Source of the DNA: Clostridia bacterium
GTDB taxonomy: Bacteria > Bacillota > Clostridia > Oscillospirales > CAG-272
Length of the DNA: 26,259 nt
Reading direction: 5' to 3'
Assembly (NCBI GenBank): GCA_900754175.1
Contig: CAAEBS010000190.1
Location: 1-26,259, forward strand
The translations under genes and the position numbers were made by a program. Under the pieces are notes generated by a model, which was given only the letters and a program-made list of their open reading frames with translations, was not told the origin of the DNA and did not search any database. Shown piece after piece: positions 12,701-19,894 of this stretch (positions are counted from its first letter, which is position 1; each line of letters starts with the position of its first letter).

Positions 12701-13309
12701 TCACCCCTCCTTGCGGTTGGCGATCTGCTCCAGAAGCTCGGTCTGACGAGCCACGTTGCGGTAAAATTCTTCCCGCACTGCCGCTTCTTTTGCGGCAAGC
12801 TCTGCCGCCTCCTGGGCTTTGAGTTTTGCTTCTGCTTCTTTCTTTGCCGCTTCTGCCTTCTGGGCTTCCAGCTCACGGGCACGGAGCCTGTCGCTGGTCC
12901 GCTTGATAATGCGGAGGACGATGAAGATAGAAAGGGCAATGATAAGGAAATTCAGGATCGTCTGGATCCATTCACCCCACAGGATCGCAATCTCCGCAGA
13001 GGTTTCGGTTTCTTCCTGCAACACGGTCTTCCAGCCATCAAGACTGATGCCGCCGGTCAGCAGGGATATCACGGGGTTGATGATGTATTTGACCAAGCCG
13101 TTCACGATCAGATTGAACGCATTACCGATGACCACGGCAACGGCAAGATCCAGGATATTGCCTTTGGTAATGAATTTTTTGAAGTCTTTCCAGAAGCCGC
13201 CGGCTTCTTTCAGTGCTTTTTGCTTTGTCTTTTTCCGCTTTTCGATTTTCTGTGCTTTTTCAGCGGCTTCAATCCGCTGTTCCAGTACGGCGATATCTTC
13301 CTGTGCCAT
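12701..13309 (-). CDS. mscL: Large-conductance mechanosensitive channel MscL, with extended ends
   Basis: MscL forms a homopentameric membrane pore that opens under membrane tension to release solutes during hypo-osmotic shock. The family core begins at FWKDFKKFITKGNILDLAVA (39-58), with TM1 about 52-83 (AVVIGNAFNLIVNGLVKYIINPVIS), a periplasmic-side loop, and TM2 about 113-136 (EWIQTILNFLIIALSIFIVL). At 202 residues it is about 65 longer than the well-known E. coli protein. The extra sequence is a charged N-terminal helix (1-38) and a very Ala/Glu/Lys-rich C-terminal coiled coil (140-198). The start at 13309 follows AAAGGAGA by 8 nt. It has its own consensus promoter. Confidence 0.93.
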   Translation of the reverse strand: MAQEDIAVLEQRIEAAEKAQKIEKRKKTKQKALKEAGGFWKDFKKFITKGNILDLAVAVVIGNAFNLIVNGLVKYIINPVISLLTGGISLDGWKTVLQEETETSAEIAILWGEWIQTILNFLIIALSIFIVLRIIKRTSDRLRARELEAQKAEAAKKEAEAKLKAQEAAELAAKEAAVREEFYRNVARQTELLEQIANRKEG

Positions 13310-13357
13310 AATAAAGTCTCCTTTTTCCTCTTTTCGGTCGTATTTTTTCTGTCTTTA

Positions 13358-13386
13358 ATTATACCTGATTTATGGCATTTTGTCAA
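13358..13386 (-). promoter_or_regulatory. Consensus sigma-A promoter of mscL
   Basis: Minus-strand perfect TTGACA (13381-13386), 17-bp spacer and perfect TATAAT (13358-13363), about 48 nt upstream of the mscL start. Confidence 0.9.
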
Positions 13387-13442
13387 GGGAAAACGGGCGA
13401 TTCTGTCGGGAAATAACAGGAAAAGCCGGATTTTCGGTCGAT

Positions 13443-14180
13443 TTAATAGCGGGTGGCATTTTCCAGCAGATGCGCCGAGCGATTCATCACTTCACGCAAC
13501 AGATCGTCCGGCGATTCGTCGCCTTTTGCCGCAAATTTCAGATGCTTTGAGAGTGCGGCAAACGCCTGACATCTTTTCGGATCGGTGCCGTGAAGGTCAC
13601 TGCCGAAGGCAACGAGACGGTCGGATTGCAGAAACGGCAACAGCTTTTTCCTGCCGAAAACAGAGAGCAGGGCGGTGGCGTTGATCTGGGCATAGGCGCC
13701 GTCTTCAAGCAGAGAGTTGAAGCCGTCCCCAAGCGCCGGGAGATACCGGTCCACGTGGGCAAGCACGACGGTGTAGCCCTGATGGATCAGCTCCTCCACC
13801 GTTTCAAACATCAGGGAATTTACACCCTGAAAGGGGAATTCGATCAGCAGAACGTTGGTGCCACGGATACAGAGCTTTTCCAGTTGCGGCATCCGGTGGA
13901 TGTTGTCGCAGAGCAACACCTCCGCTCCCACGCAAAGCTCGGGGGCGGTGATATTCTTGCGGATGCTCTGGATGCTCGCAAGCGAGCTGTCCACCGCTTC
14001 GCAGAAAGAAGCCACCGATACCTGGCTGGGATAGAAATGCGGAGTTGCCACGGCAACGTCCACGCCGGAGGAGCGCATCAGCGCAAGCTGAGCCGTGAAT
14101 TCCTCAGTGGAAGCGCAACCGTGGTCCACACCCGGCAGGATATGAGAATGAAAATCTATGGTATACAGATTTCCAGGCAT
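13443..14180 (-). CDS. cpsB: PHP-domain tyrosine-protein phosphatase (CpsB/CapC/YwqE type)
   Basis: A 245-residue manganese-dependent phosphatase that dephosphorylates the BY-kinase CpsD in capsule/exopolysaccharide control. PHP metal-ligand motifs appear in order: DFHSHILPGVDHG (His11, His13), ATPHFYP (His48), VGAEVLL (Glu87), LAHVDRY (His142) and FGSDLHG (Asp195, His197). This fits the CpsB family in length and motif spacing. The ATG at 14180 has AAGGAAA upstream. It is last in the cpsC-cpsD-cpsB operon, 21 nt after the kinase stop. No glycosyltransferase or polymerase gene for a polysaccharide follows; mscL with its own promoter is next. Confidence 0.92.
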   Translation of the reverse strand: MPGNLYTIDFHSHILPGVDHGCASTEEFTAQLALMRSSGVDVAVATPHFYPSQVSVASFCEAVDSSLASIQSIRKNITAPELCVGAEVLLCDNIHRMPQLEKLCIRGTNVLLIEFPFQGVNSLMFETVEELIHQGYTVVLAHVDRYLPALGDGFNSLLEDGAYAQINATALLSVFGRKKLLPFLQSDRLVAFGSDLHGTDPKRCQAFAALSKHLKFAAKGDESPDDLLREVMNRSAHLLENATRY

Positions 14181-14201
14181 AGTCGTTGTTTCCTTTTTAA
14201 G

Positions 14202-14915
14202 TTATTTGGCGGAACCGGAAGAAGTATAGTGGTTTCCGTAGTATTTTTTGTAGGAGCCTTTGGTATTGATCCCGTTGAGAACGACGCCGAGCACCTTGGC
14301 GCCTACCGCTTCAATGGCGGAAATGGTCTGATTGATCTTCTGGACGTTGTCCTTTTCCGCACGTATCGCAACGATATATCCGGTGATATTCTTGCAGGGT
14401 GCCAGAGCGTCGGTGACGATGCCGACCGGCGGAAAATCAATAAAGACGGTGTCGTATTGCTGGCGCCATTTCCGGATGAACTGCTCCAGCCGGTTGCTCA
14501 TCATCAGCTCGGAGGGGTTCGGCGGAGTTCTGCCGGCGGTAATCAGGTCAAGCGACAGATCCGGAATATGACGGATTACGTCGGTATCGTCGGCGGCAAT
14601 GCCGGAAAGCAATTCGCTCAGTCCATTTCCGCCGCTTTCCAGACCGAACAGACCCTCCTGCGTGGAGTGGCGCATATCGGCGTCCACCAGCAGGACCTTC
14701 TGACCGGCGTAGCAGAAAGAAATGGCAAGATTGGCAATGATGGTGCTTTTTCCCACCGCCTCGTTGGCGGAGGTGATGCCCCAGACCGGGCAACCGCCCT
14801 CGTCGTTGACGGTGTACATCAGATTAGTGCGGAGCCGGTTAAAAGACTCCCGGATCGCAAAGGGCGTATTTTCGTTCAGTAATTTGGAAGACATAGAGCC
14901 AGAGGTGCTGTTCAT
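14202..14915 (-). CDS. cpsD: Bacterial tyrosine kinase, cytoplasmic ATPase part (CpsD/YwqD type)
   Basis: A 237-residue P-loop BY-kinase that needs a membrane adaptor (CpsC) for activity and autophosphorylates a C-terminal tyrosine cluster. Visible motifs are Walker A SANEAVGKST (49-58), Walker A' VLLVDADMR (74-82) and Walker B TVFIDFPP (156-163). A tyrosine-rich tail has Tyr222, 225, 226 and 230 (GSYKKYYGNHY). The Walker A loop departs from the usual SxxPGEGKS/T: the Pro-Gly-Glu segment is Glu-Ala-Val, though Gly-Lys-Ser/Thr is intact. The start overlaps the stop of cpsC by 4 nt (ATGA), so the two are translationally coupled. Confidence 0.93.
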   Translation of the reverse strand: MNSTSGSMSSKLLNENTPFAIRESFNRLRTNLMYTVNDEGGCPVWGITSANEAVGKSTIIANLAISFCYAGQKVLLVDADMRHSTQEGLFGLESGGNGLSELLSGIAADDTDVIRHIPDLSLDLITAGRTPPNPSELMMSNRLEQFIRKWRQQYDTVFIDFPPVGIVTDALAPCKNITGYIVAIRAEKDNVQKINQTISAIEAVGAKVLGVVLNGINTKGSYKKYYGNHYTSSGSAK

Positions 14916-15658
14916 GACCGACCCTCCTGTTTGTTTTTCATATCAAATTTGCTGTCCCAGCGGGGAACCACGCCGAGGATCGGGACCGAAAGCATTCTCT
15001 TGGCGTCTTCCTCCGAACGGATGGTATAATTCATCAGGCTGTGCAGGAAGAACAGCAGGTAAGAGACCACAAGGGCAATCAGAGCGGCAATGAGCGCAGT
15101 GCGCATTACGTTGGGACCGTCAGGACGGGCGGTATCTGCCTGCCGCAGGCGCAGAGGCACAACGCACTCGATGCCTTCGGTCTGCGGGGTCGTGTTGGCT
15201 TTTGTGATCGTGGCGATCATGTCCGGAGCTTCTTTTTCAATGTTGGAGATGATCAGGTTGGAAAGCTTTGCATCGTGCGTGGTGACGGTGATCGAGAACT
15301 GAGAGGAGGTTGCGTCTGCGGTAGCCTCCAGCATACTGCGGATAGCGCCGGACGACACGTCGTAGCCGTTGTCGGAAAGATAGTCGCTGACCTCTTCCAG
15401 CATATCGTCGCCGTTGATTACGGCGATGTAGTCGTTGGCAAGGTATTCCTTGACGCCCTCAAGGGCAGACTGCGTGTAGTTTGCATTGGGATTCCGGTTG
15501 ATGATATGGAACTGCACGCTGGCGCAGTATTTTTTTGGAACCAGAAACTGGACGAAAAGTCCGGTTACCAGAGCCGCCGCAAGTGTGATGAGAATCAGGA
15601 CGAGCCAACGCTTTTTCAGTACGTTGAGCAGATCGGACAGGGTTATTTCACCTTTCAT
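14912..15658 (-). CDS. cpsC: Chain-length determinant/BY-kinase adaptor (Wzz family, CpsC/YwqC type)
   Basis: A 248-residue membrane protein that controls polysaccharide chain length and activates the kinase CpsD. It opens with the Wzz signature KGEITLSDLLNVLKKRWLVL. TM1 is about 17-40, an extracellular domain of about 145 residues follows, then a proline-containing stretch (RPDGPNV, 178-184) before TM2 (about 186-206). A short cytoplasmic tail (SVPILGVVPRWDSKF) contacts the kinase in homologues. The start at 15658 (MKGE) follows GGAGG by 7 nt and is preferred to one six codons upstream. It is first in the operon, driven by a perfect promoter. Confidence 0.92.
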   Translation of the reverse strand: MKGEITLSDLLNVLKKRWLVLILITLAAALVTGLFVQFLVPKKYCASVQFHIINRNPNANYTQSALEGVKEYLANDYIAVINGDDMLEEVSDYLSDNGYDVSSGAIRSMLEATADATSSQFSITVTTHDAKLSNLIISNIEKEAPDMIATITKANTTPQTEGIECVVPLRLRQADTARPDGPNVMRTALIAALIALVVSYLLFFLHSLMNYTIRSEEDAKRMLSVPILGVVPRWDSKFDMKNKQEGRS

Positions 15659-15767
15659 GAGTATCCTCCAGAACAAGAAGCAAAATAGAAAATTCCGGCG
15701 ACCCGGAGACCTTTTTCGGAAAATTCCGGGCTTATTTTGTGTAAAACGACAAAATCACACCGGTTTT

Positions 15768-15796
15768 ATTATAGCATAAGAAGTCGGTTTTGTCAA
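15768..15796 (-). promoter_or_regulatory. Consensus sigma-A promoter of the cpsC-cpsD-cpsB operon
   Basis: Minus-strand perfect TTGACA (15791-15796), 17-bp spacer and perfect TATAAT (15768-15773). The leader of about 105 nt has a CCCGGA/TCCGGG hairpin (15725-15730 with 15702-15707) and a repeated CCGGAATTTTC, with no T-run after it. Confidence 0.9.
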
Positions 15797-15847
15797 TCGG
15801 AAAAATGGTTTTGCAAAGATTTTGTCGAATTTTCCCGACGGGATTTT

Positions 15848-16255
15848 TCAGGACTTGTTTTTGCTTTCGGAGTGGTTGTGACAGTGGTCGGTGAAGAACC
15901 CCTCCAGATTGATGGTATAGACGCCGTTTTCGTCCTGCGTAAAGCCGATGGCACGCAACAGCTTGTCATCCGGCTGTTTTCCGCTGTAAAAGGCGCTGTG
16001 AACGCCGCACAGGTCGATGAAATTCAGCGTGCCACGCCCCATGATGAAAAGCGCCTCAAAGGAGTCGCCGTCCTCCGCCGGGGCAAGATCGGTGATCTCT
16101 CCGCCGTGGCTGGTGAGCCGGAACTGACAGATGCCGGCGAGCTTGTCGTCCACCGTTGCCGCATATGCCAGCATATCGGGGTTGTAGGTCACGCCGCACT
16201 TCAGACAGATTTCCTCCTGGCGAAGCTTGGACTGGATGGGTAATACTTTCAGCAT
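15848..16255 (-). CDS. GNAT-like protein of unknown function
   Basis: A 135-residue protein. Its layout, with AYAATVDDKLAGICQFRL, then GEITDLAPA and a late LLRAIGFTQDENGVYTINLEGFF, recalls the strands and final beta-turn of GNAT acetyltransferases. The acetyl-CoA pyrophosphate loop (Q/RxxGxG/A) is not evident; the nearest is IMGRGTLNFIDL. The C-terminus DHCHNHSESKNKS carries Cys and two His in four residues and could bind metal. It begins 46 nt after the rluB-type stop with AGAAAGGA upstream, so it is probably the last gene of the long operon. Function is not assigned. Confidence 0.6.
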   Translation of the reverse strand: MLKVLPIQSKLRQEEICLKCGVTYNPDMLAYAATVDDKLAGICQFRLTSHGGEITDLAPAEDGDSFEALFIMGRGTLNFIDLCGVHSAFYSGKQPDDKLLRAIGFTQDENGVYTINLEGFFTDHCHNHSESKNKS

Positions 16256-16301
16256 AATGTAAGATCCTTTCTGAAAAAGCGGATAGCGTCTTGTGCGGCG
16301 C

Positions 16302-17033
16302 TTACTGTGCTTGTCCGGACAGGTCGGAAAGCTCCCGGATCTCCTCCGGGGTGAGGGGGCGCCATTTTCCGACGGGAAGCCCGTCGAGCGTGATCGTGCC
16401 GATTGCGATCCGGCACAGCCGGGTGACCTTCAGGTTTACCGCCGCACACATTTTCCGGATCTGGCGGTTTCTGCCCTCAAACAGGGTCATTTCCAACAGG
16501 GTGGAAGAACCCTCATGCCCGAGAAGCCGGACCTTGACCGGGCGGATCCGGTAGCCGTCGATCACCATGGGTTGTCCGAGCTTGCGGAGGGTTTGGGGGC
16601 TCCATTCTCCGGTCACCGTGACCCGGTAGATCTTCGGCACGGTGTGGCGGGGGTGGGTCAGTCGCTCTGCAAGCGCCCCGTCGTCGGTCATCAGGAGAGC
16701 GCCCTCAGAGTCCATGTCCAGCCGTCCCACCGGATAAATGCGGCTTCCCGCATCGGCGGTCAGCATTGCCACGGTGGGGCGTCCCCGGTCGTCGCTTACC
16801 GTAGTGACGTAGCCACGGGGTTTGTGAAGCAGTATGTATTTTTTCGGTGTGCTTGGGGGAAGCACCGGTTTGCCACGGTACTCCACTTTGTCGCACGACG
16901 GGTCAATGCGCATCCCGAGGGTTGCAGGGGCGCCGTTGACCGTGACACGCCCGGCGAGGATCTCCGCTTCGGCGGCACGCCGGGACATTACGCCGCAGTC
17001 GGTAAAATATTTTTGCAGCCTGATTTTTTCCAT
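16302..17033 (-). CDS. rluB: Pseudouridine synthase, RsuA/RluB family
   Basis: A 243-residue enzyme that isomerises a specific uridine of rRNA to pseudouridine. An N-terminal S4 RNA-binding domain (1-60; IRLQKYFTDCGVMSRRAAEAEI, GRVTVNG) precedes the catalytic domain with YILLHKPRGYVTT and the active-site motif GRLDMDSEGALL, Asp106 being the nucleophile. EGRNRQIRKMC is the family's third motif. RluB (23S) rather than RsuA (16S) is favoured because rluB is linked to scpAB and dacB in Bacillus; sequence alone does not settle this. It starts 12 nt after the carboxypeptidase stop, so it is cotranscribed. Confidence 0.88.
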   Translation of the reverse strand: MEKIRLQKYFTDCGVMSRRAAEAEILAGRVTVNGAPATLGMRIDPSCDKVEYRGKPVLPPSTPKKYILLHKPRGYVTTVSDDRGRPTVAMLTADAGSRIYPVGRLDMDSEGALLMTDDGALAERLTHPRHTVPKIYRVTVTGEWSPQTLRKLGQPMVIDGYRIRPVKVRLLGHEGSSTLLEMTLFEGRNRQIRKMCAAVNLKVTRLCRIAIGTITLDGLPVGKWRPLTPEEIRELSDLSGQAQ

Positions 17034-17045
17034 AGTCCTATCCGA

Positions 17046-18191
17046 TCATCCGAAAATGCGGGCAAAAAATCCCTTTTTGACCGGCTCCCGTTTTTCGACG
17101 TTTTCTGCGGCGACCAGCAGGGATTCCGCCTGGGCGCCGTCACATTCGCAGGTTACCCGCCCCAGCACCGTTCCTGCCGGGACCGGCGCAAATTCAAAGC
17201 GGTGCCAGACTTCCACACGGAAGGTGACCTCCCCGTGCTCTTTCGGAAGCAGGAGAGTAAGCGCCTGCGTGTTGGCAAGGAGCACCGTTTCCTTTTCGCC
17301 GTCGGTGACAGGCAGGGCATAGGTGTAGGCGCCGATGTCCGACACCGTCAGCCGCTCGTAGTGCGAGAAGCCATAGTCCAGCATCCGGGTGTGGTCGTTC
17401 CAGTCGTCCGGAGCGTTCAGCGTAACGGCGACAAGGCGAAGCCCCTCCCGCTCGGCGGCGCTGACAAGCGTGCGTCCGGTCTTTTTGGTAAAGCCGGTTT
17501 TGACGCCGATTGCTCCGTCGTAGAGGCGGAGAAGCTTATTGTGATTGACAAGGACCCGGGTGCCCTCCTTTCCGCAAAGCGGAATGGCCTTTTTGTAGGT
17601 GGACACGATCTGACGGATCGTCGGGTTTTGCAGGGCGTGTGCCGAAATGATCGCCAGGTCGTAGGCAGTGGTATAGTGGTCCTCGTCGTACAAGCCGTTC
17701 GGGTTTACAAAATGGGTGTCCTGCAAGCCAAGCTCACGGGCGCACTGGTTCATCCGGTCGGCAAATTCCTCCACGCTGTCGGCAACCGTCAGGGCGAGCG
17801 CCACGGCGGCGTCGTTTGCCGAGGATAAGAGCAGGGCATACAGGAGCTGTTCCACAGTCAGCTCTTCTCCCTCCACCAGATATACCGACGAGCCTTCCAC
17901 GCCGACTGCCGCTTTCGGGATGCGGACGGTGTGGGAGAGGTCGCAGCTTTCCGCCACGACAAGAGCCGTCATGATCTTGGTGGTGCTTGCCATTCCCAGG
18001 CGCCGGTGGGCGTCCTTTTCAAACAGGACACGACCGGAGGCGGCGTCGATCAGAACGGCGCTTTGCGCCGAGACCGAAAGCGAGGCTTCGGCGGCGACGT
18101 CGTCCGGTGCAATGGGCGCCGCAAGGAGCGGCACGGGAAAGGCGAGGGCGAGAGAGAGGGCAAGGCACAGAGCAAGTATTTTCCGGGGCAT
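17046..18191 (-). CDS. D-alanyl-D-alanine carboxypeptidase (penicillin-binding protein 5 type, DacB/DacF)
   Basis: A 381-residue exported serine peptidase (family S11) that trims the terminal D-Ala of peptidoglycan pentapeptides. The signal peptide covers about 1-25. Penicillin-binding motifs are in order: STTK (Ser69 nucleophile, Lys72), SAN (124-126) and KTG (231-233). The remainder (about 275-360) fits the PBP5 C-terminal beta domain, and the protein ends with basic KKGFFARIFG, a possible amphipathic membrane anchor. The start at 18191 follows GGAAGGA by 8-9 nt. Position between ytfJ and rluB parallels the spore-cortex dacB locus in Bacillus, so a sporulation role is possible. The 104-nt gap upstream has an AT-rich TATAAT-like site without a good -35. 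Confidence 0.93.
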   Translation of the reverse strand: MPRKILALCLALSLALAFPVPLLAAPIAPDDVAAEASLSVSAQSAVLIDAASGRVLFEKDAHRRLGMASTTKIMTALVVAESCDLSHTVRIPKAAVGVEGSSVYLVEGEELTVEQLLYALLLSSANDAAVALALTVADSVEEFADRMNQCARELGLQDTHFVNPNGLYDEDHYTTAYDLAIISAHALQNPTIRQIVSTYKKAIPLCGKEGTRVLVNHNKLLRLYDGAIGVKTGFTKKTGRTLVSAAEREGLRLVAVTLNAPDDWNDHTRMLDYGFSHYERLTVSDIGAYTYALPVTDGEKETVLLANTQALTLLLPKEHGEVTFRVEVWHRFEFAPVPAGTVLGRVTCECDGAQAESLLVAAENVEKREPVKKGFFARIFG

Positions 18192-18295
18192 GAAAGCATC
18201 CTTCCGTTTCTTTTCGTGATTGCCGGGGGCGGGTGCCCGTCAGCAATATATTATATGGAAAGAAGACGCCGGAAAATGATTGAGATGAGAAAAAA

Positions 18296-18709
18296 TCAGA
18301 CCTCTTCCTTGCTGTCCTTGGAGAAAATATCCTTGATCTTGGCAATGATATCGGGGGTGCGCTCTACGAAATCGGCGATTTGGTCCACCGGATCGGGCTT
18401 GCCCTTCTGGCTGACGTTGATGAATTCCACGTCACCGTCGGAATCCACGACCAGAAATCCGACCGGAGCCACCGTAAGTCCGGTTCCGCCGCCACCGCCG
18501 AAGTTCTGCGGGCGGGCAGGGGACTCCTGCTTGTTGGCGTAATCCACACCGCCGGAGGCAATGCCGACCGAGATTTTGGAGATCGGGATGATAACCGTTC
18601 CGGCAGGCGTATTGATGGGATCGCCTACCATGGTGTTGGCGTCTACCATGGAGCGGATGTTTTCCATGGACGAGCGGATAATTTCCGGAATTTTGTTTTC
18701 GTTTGCCAT
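18296..18709 (-). CDS. ytfJ: YtfJ/GerW-family sporulation protein
   Basis: A 137-residue protein of the YtfJ (GerW) family, which in Bacillus is made in sporulating cells and needed for spore germination. Typical features are ENIRSMVDANTMVGDPI near the start, TPAGTVIIPISKISVGIASGG, a glycine run with FGGGGGTG (70-77), and the C-terminal APVGFLVVDSDGDVEFI. The start at 18709 has GAAAGGAT upstream. It lies 66 nt after the DUF2953 gene, the same pairing as ytfI-ytfJ in Bacillus. This is a main reason to place the organism in an endospore-forming lineage, though non-sporulating relatives can keep the gene. Confidence 0.92.
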   Translation of the reverse strand: MANENKIPEIIRSSMENIRSMVDANTMVGDPINTPAGTVIIPISKISVGIASGGVDYANKQESPARPQNFGGGGGTGLTVAPVGFLVVDSDGDVEFINVSQKGKPDPVDQIADFVERTPDIIAKIKDIFSKDSKEEV

Positions 18710-18775
18710 AATTTAAAAATCCTTTCGGTATTTATTTTCAGGTTTTTATACGAAGTGCGTTACGATGCACAGCGT

Positions 18776-19531
18776 TTACGGTTTCTTTGCCGCCGCAGGC
18801 GATTTCTTGACGTCTGCCGGGGGCTTTGGCGGGGTGTGCGGAGCGTTTGCGTTCTTTTTGATAAGACCGGAAACCTTGTGGCGGATAAAGGTGAACAGGG
18901 CGCCGAAGGCGATGTCAAAGACGTGCCACACACGCAGGGAAAAGGAGATGAGAATGTCGGCGTCCATCGAGTCGGCGCAGAAGTCGGCACGGATGTCTAC
19001 GTCCGCCATGTCGGGGACACGGAACGTCTTTACTGATTCCAGGACCGGGTAGAGCAGAGCGACCGATTCGGTCACGGCTCCGTAGGCAATGGCGGTGGTT
19101 GCGGCGTCTCCCGTGGCTACCGTCAGGTGCAGTCGGGCAACGTCGATCCGCAGATGACCGAAAAACTTGCGGATCACTTTCGCCGCAAGCTTGCGGCACA
19201 GCGAGATCAGATCCAGAATTTCGGACAGGCTTTTCTTGGGTTTCTCCGTCGGATGTTCCTTTTCGTGTTGCTTTTTTTTCTGCTTCTCCGCCTTTTTGGC
19301 ACGCTTCTTGTCCGCCTTTTTCTCAAGCTTTTTGCGGATCTTCTGCGCCTTGGAGCGGCTCATACTATGCGGTCCTTTCTTCTCCCGCTTCGGAAGAATA
19401 CGGAACCGGAAACAAAGTACCTGCACCGACATCCCAAATTCTCCGTCGTATGCAATGGTCAGCTTCGCACGCAATGAAAAAAGAAATACGAAAAACAACA
19501 GGAGTATACCGATTACAATCAGCGCAGTCAT
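18776..19531 (-). CDS. DUF2953 membrane protein (YtfI-like)
   Basis: A 251-residue protein with one N-terminal transmembrane helix (about 2-22), a strand-rich segment (LRAKLTIAYDGEFGMSVQVLCF), a very Lys/Glu-rich linker (about 55-100), and a conserved part with LRIDVARLHLTVATGDAATTAIAYGAV. The Pro/Ala/Lys-rich tail looks disordered. The family is found next to ytfJ in endospore formers; its molecular role is not established. The start at 19531 follows TAGGAGG by 6 nt. A 14-bp hairpin and the tandem repeats at 19550-19745 separate it from scpB, so expression may be uncoupled from scpAB. I found no clear promoter. Confidence 0.8.
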   Translation of the reverse strand: MTALIVIGILLLFFVFLFSLRAKLTIAYDGEFGMSVQVLCFRFRILPKREKKGPHSMSRSKAQKIRKKLEKKADKKRAKKAEKQKKKQHEKEHPTEKPKKSLSEILDLISLCRKLAAKVIRKFFGHLRIDVARLHLTVATGDAATTAIAYGAVTESVALLYPVLESVKTFRVPDMADVDIRADFCADSMDADILISFSLRVWHVFDIAFGALFTFIRHKVSGLIKKNANAPHTPPKPPADVKKSPAAAKKP

Positions 19532-19549
19532 ATATCCTCCTATAAGATG

Positions 19550-19745
19550 CTCTTACTTTTCTTTTAAAAAAGAAAAGTAAGCAAAAGAAAACATTGGCAA
19601 GGGGGGAAATGTTGATTCCTTTAACAGTTTGCTTTTGAAAAAGAAAAGCAAGCAAAAGAAAACATTGGCAGGAGTTTGAATGTTGGCTCCTTTAACGGTT
19701 TGCTTTTGAAAAAGAAAAGTAAGCAAAAGAAAACACTGGCAGGGA
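19550..19745. repeat. Three tandem 71-bp units between scpB and the DUF2953 gene
   Basis: The core AAGAAAAGYAAGCAAAAG recurs at exact 71-bp steps (equivalent G residues at 19572, 19643 and 19714), each followed by AAAACAYTGGCA. Each unit has an AT-rich hairpin. The first is strongest: CTTACTTTTCTTTT pairs with AAAAGAAAAGTAAG (19552-19565, 19568-19581). The remainder of the 347-nt gap (19746-19834) shows nothing assignable. Confidence 0.85.
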
Positions 19746-19834
19746 ATTAAGAACATTAACATATCTATTTCAGTATTGCCGCATCCCGCTTCAAACAAAC
19801 GGAATCGGTAAACTTCCACAGAAACTTTTTCTTC

Positions 19835-19894
19835 CCCTTGCCTGAAAGTTCTTGAAAGGGGTTCGGGGAAAACTTCTTTCAAGAAGTTTTCTCC
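19835..19894. repeat. CCCTTG...GGGGAAA hairpin repeat, copy 2 (forms the end of scpB)
   Basis: Aligned with copy 1 (12631-12694) along its whole length: CCCTTGCC, GAAAGGGGT and the GGGGAAAACTTCT hairpin arm (19865-19877) with its partner (19882-19894, one mismatch). The scpB stop (19879-19881) falls in the hairpin loop, so the repeat supplies the last codons of scpB. Confidence 0.75.

Noticed and set aside
16293..17828. 511-codon plus-strand reading frame
   Set aside because: Runs antisense across two confidently identified genes (rluB type and carboxypeptidase).
19550..19745. Regularly spaced repeats considered as a CRISPR array
   Set aside because: The units are tandem and nearly identical along most of 71 bp, with no variable spacers and no cas genes nearby.
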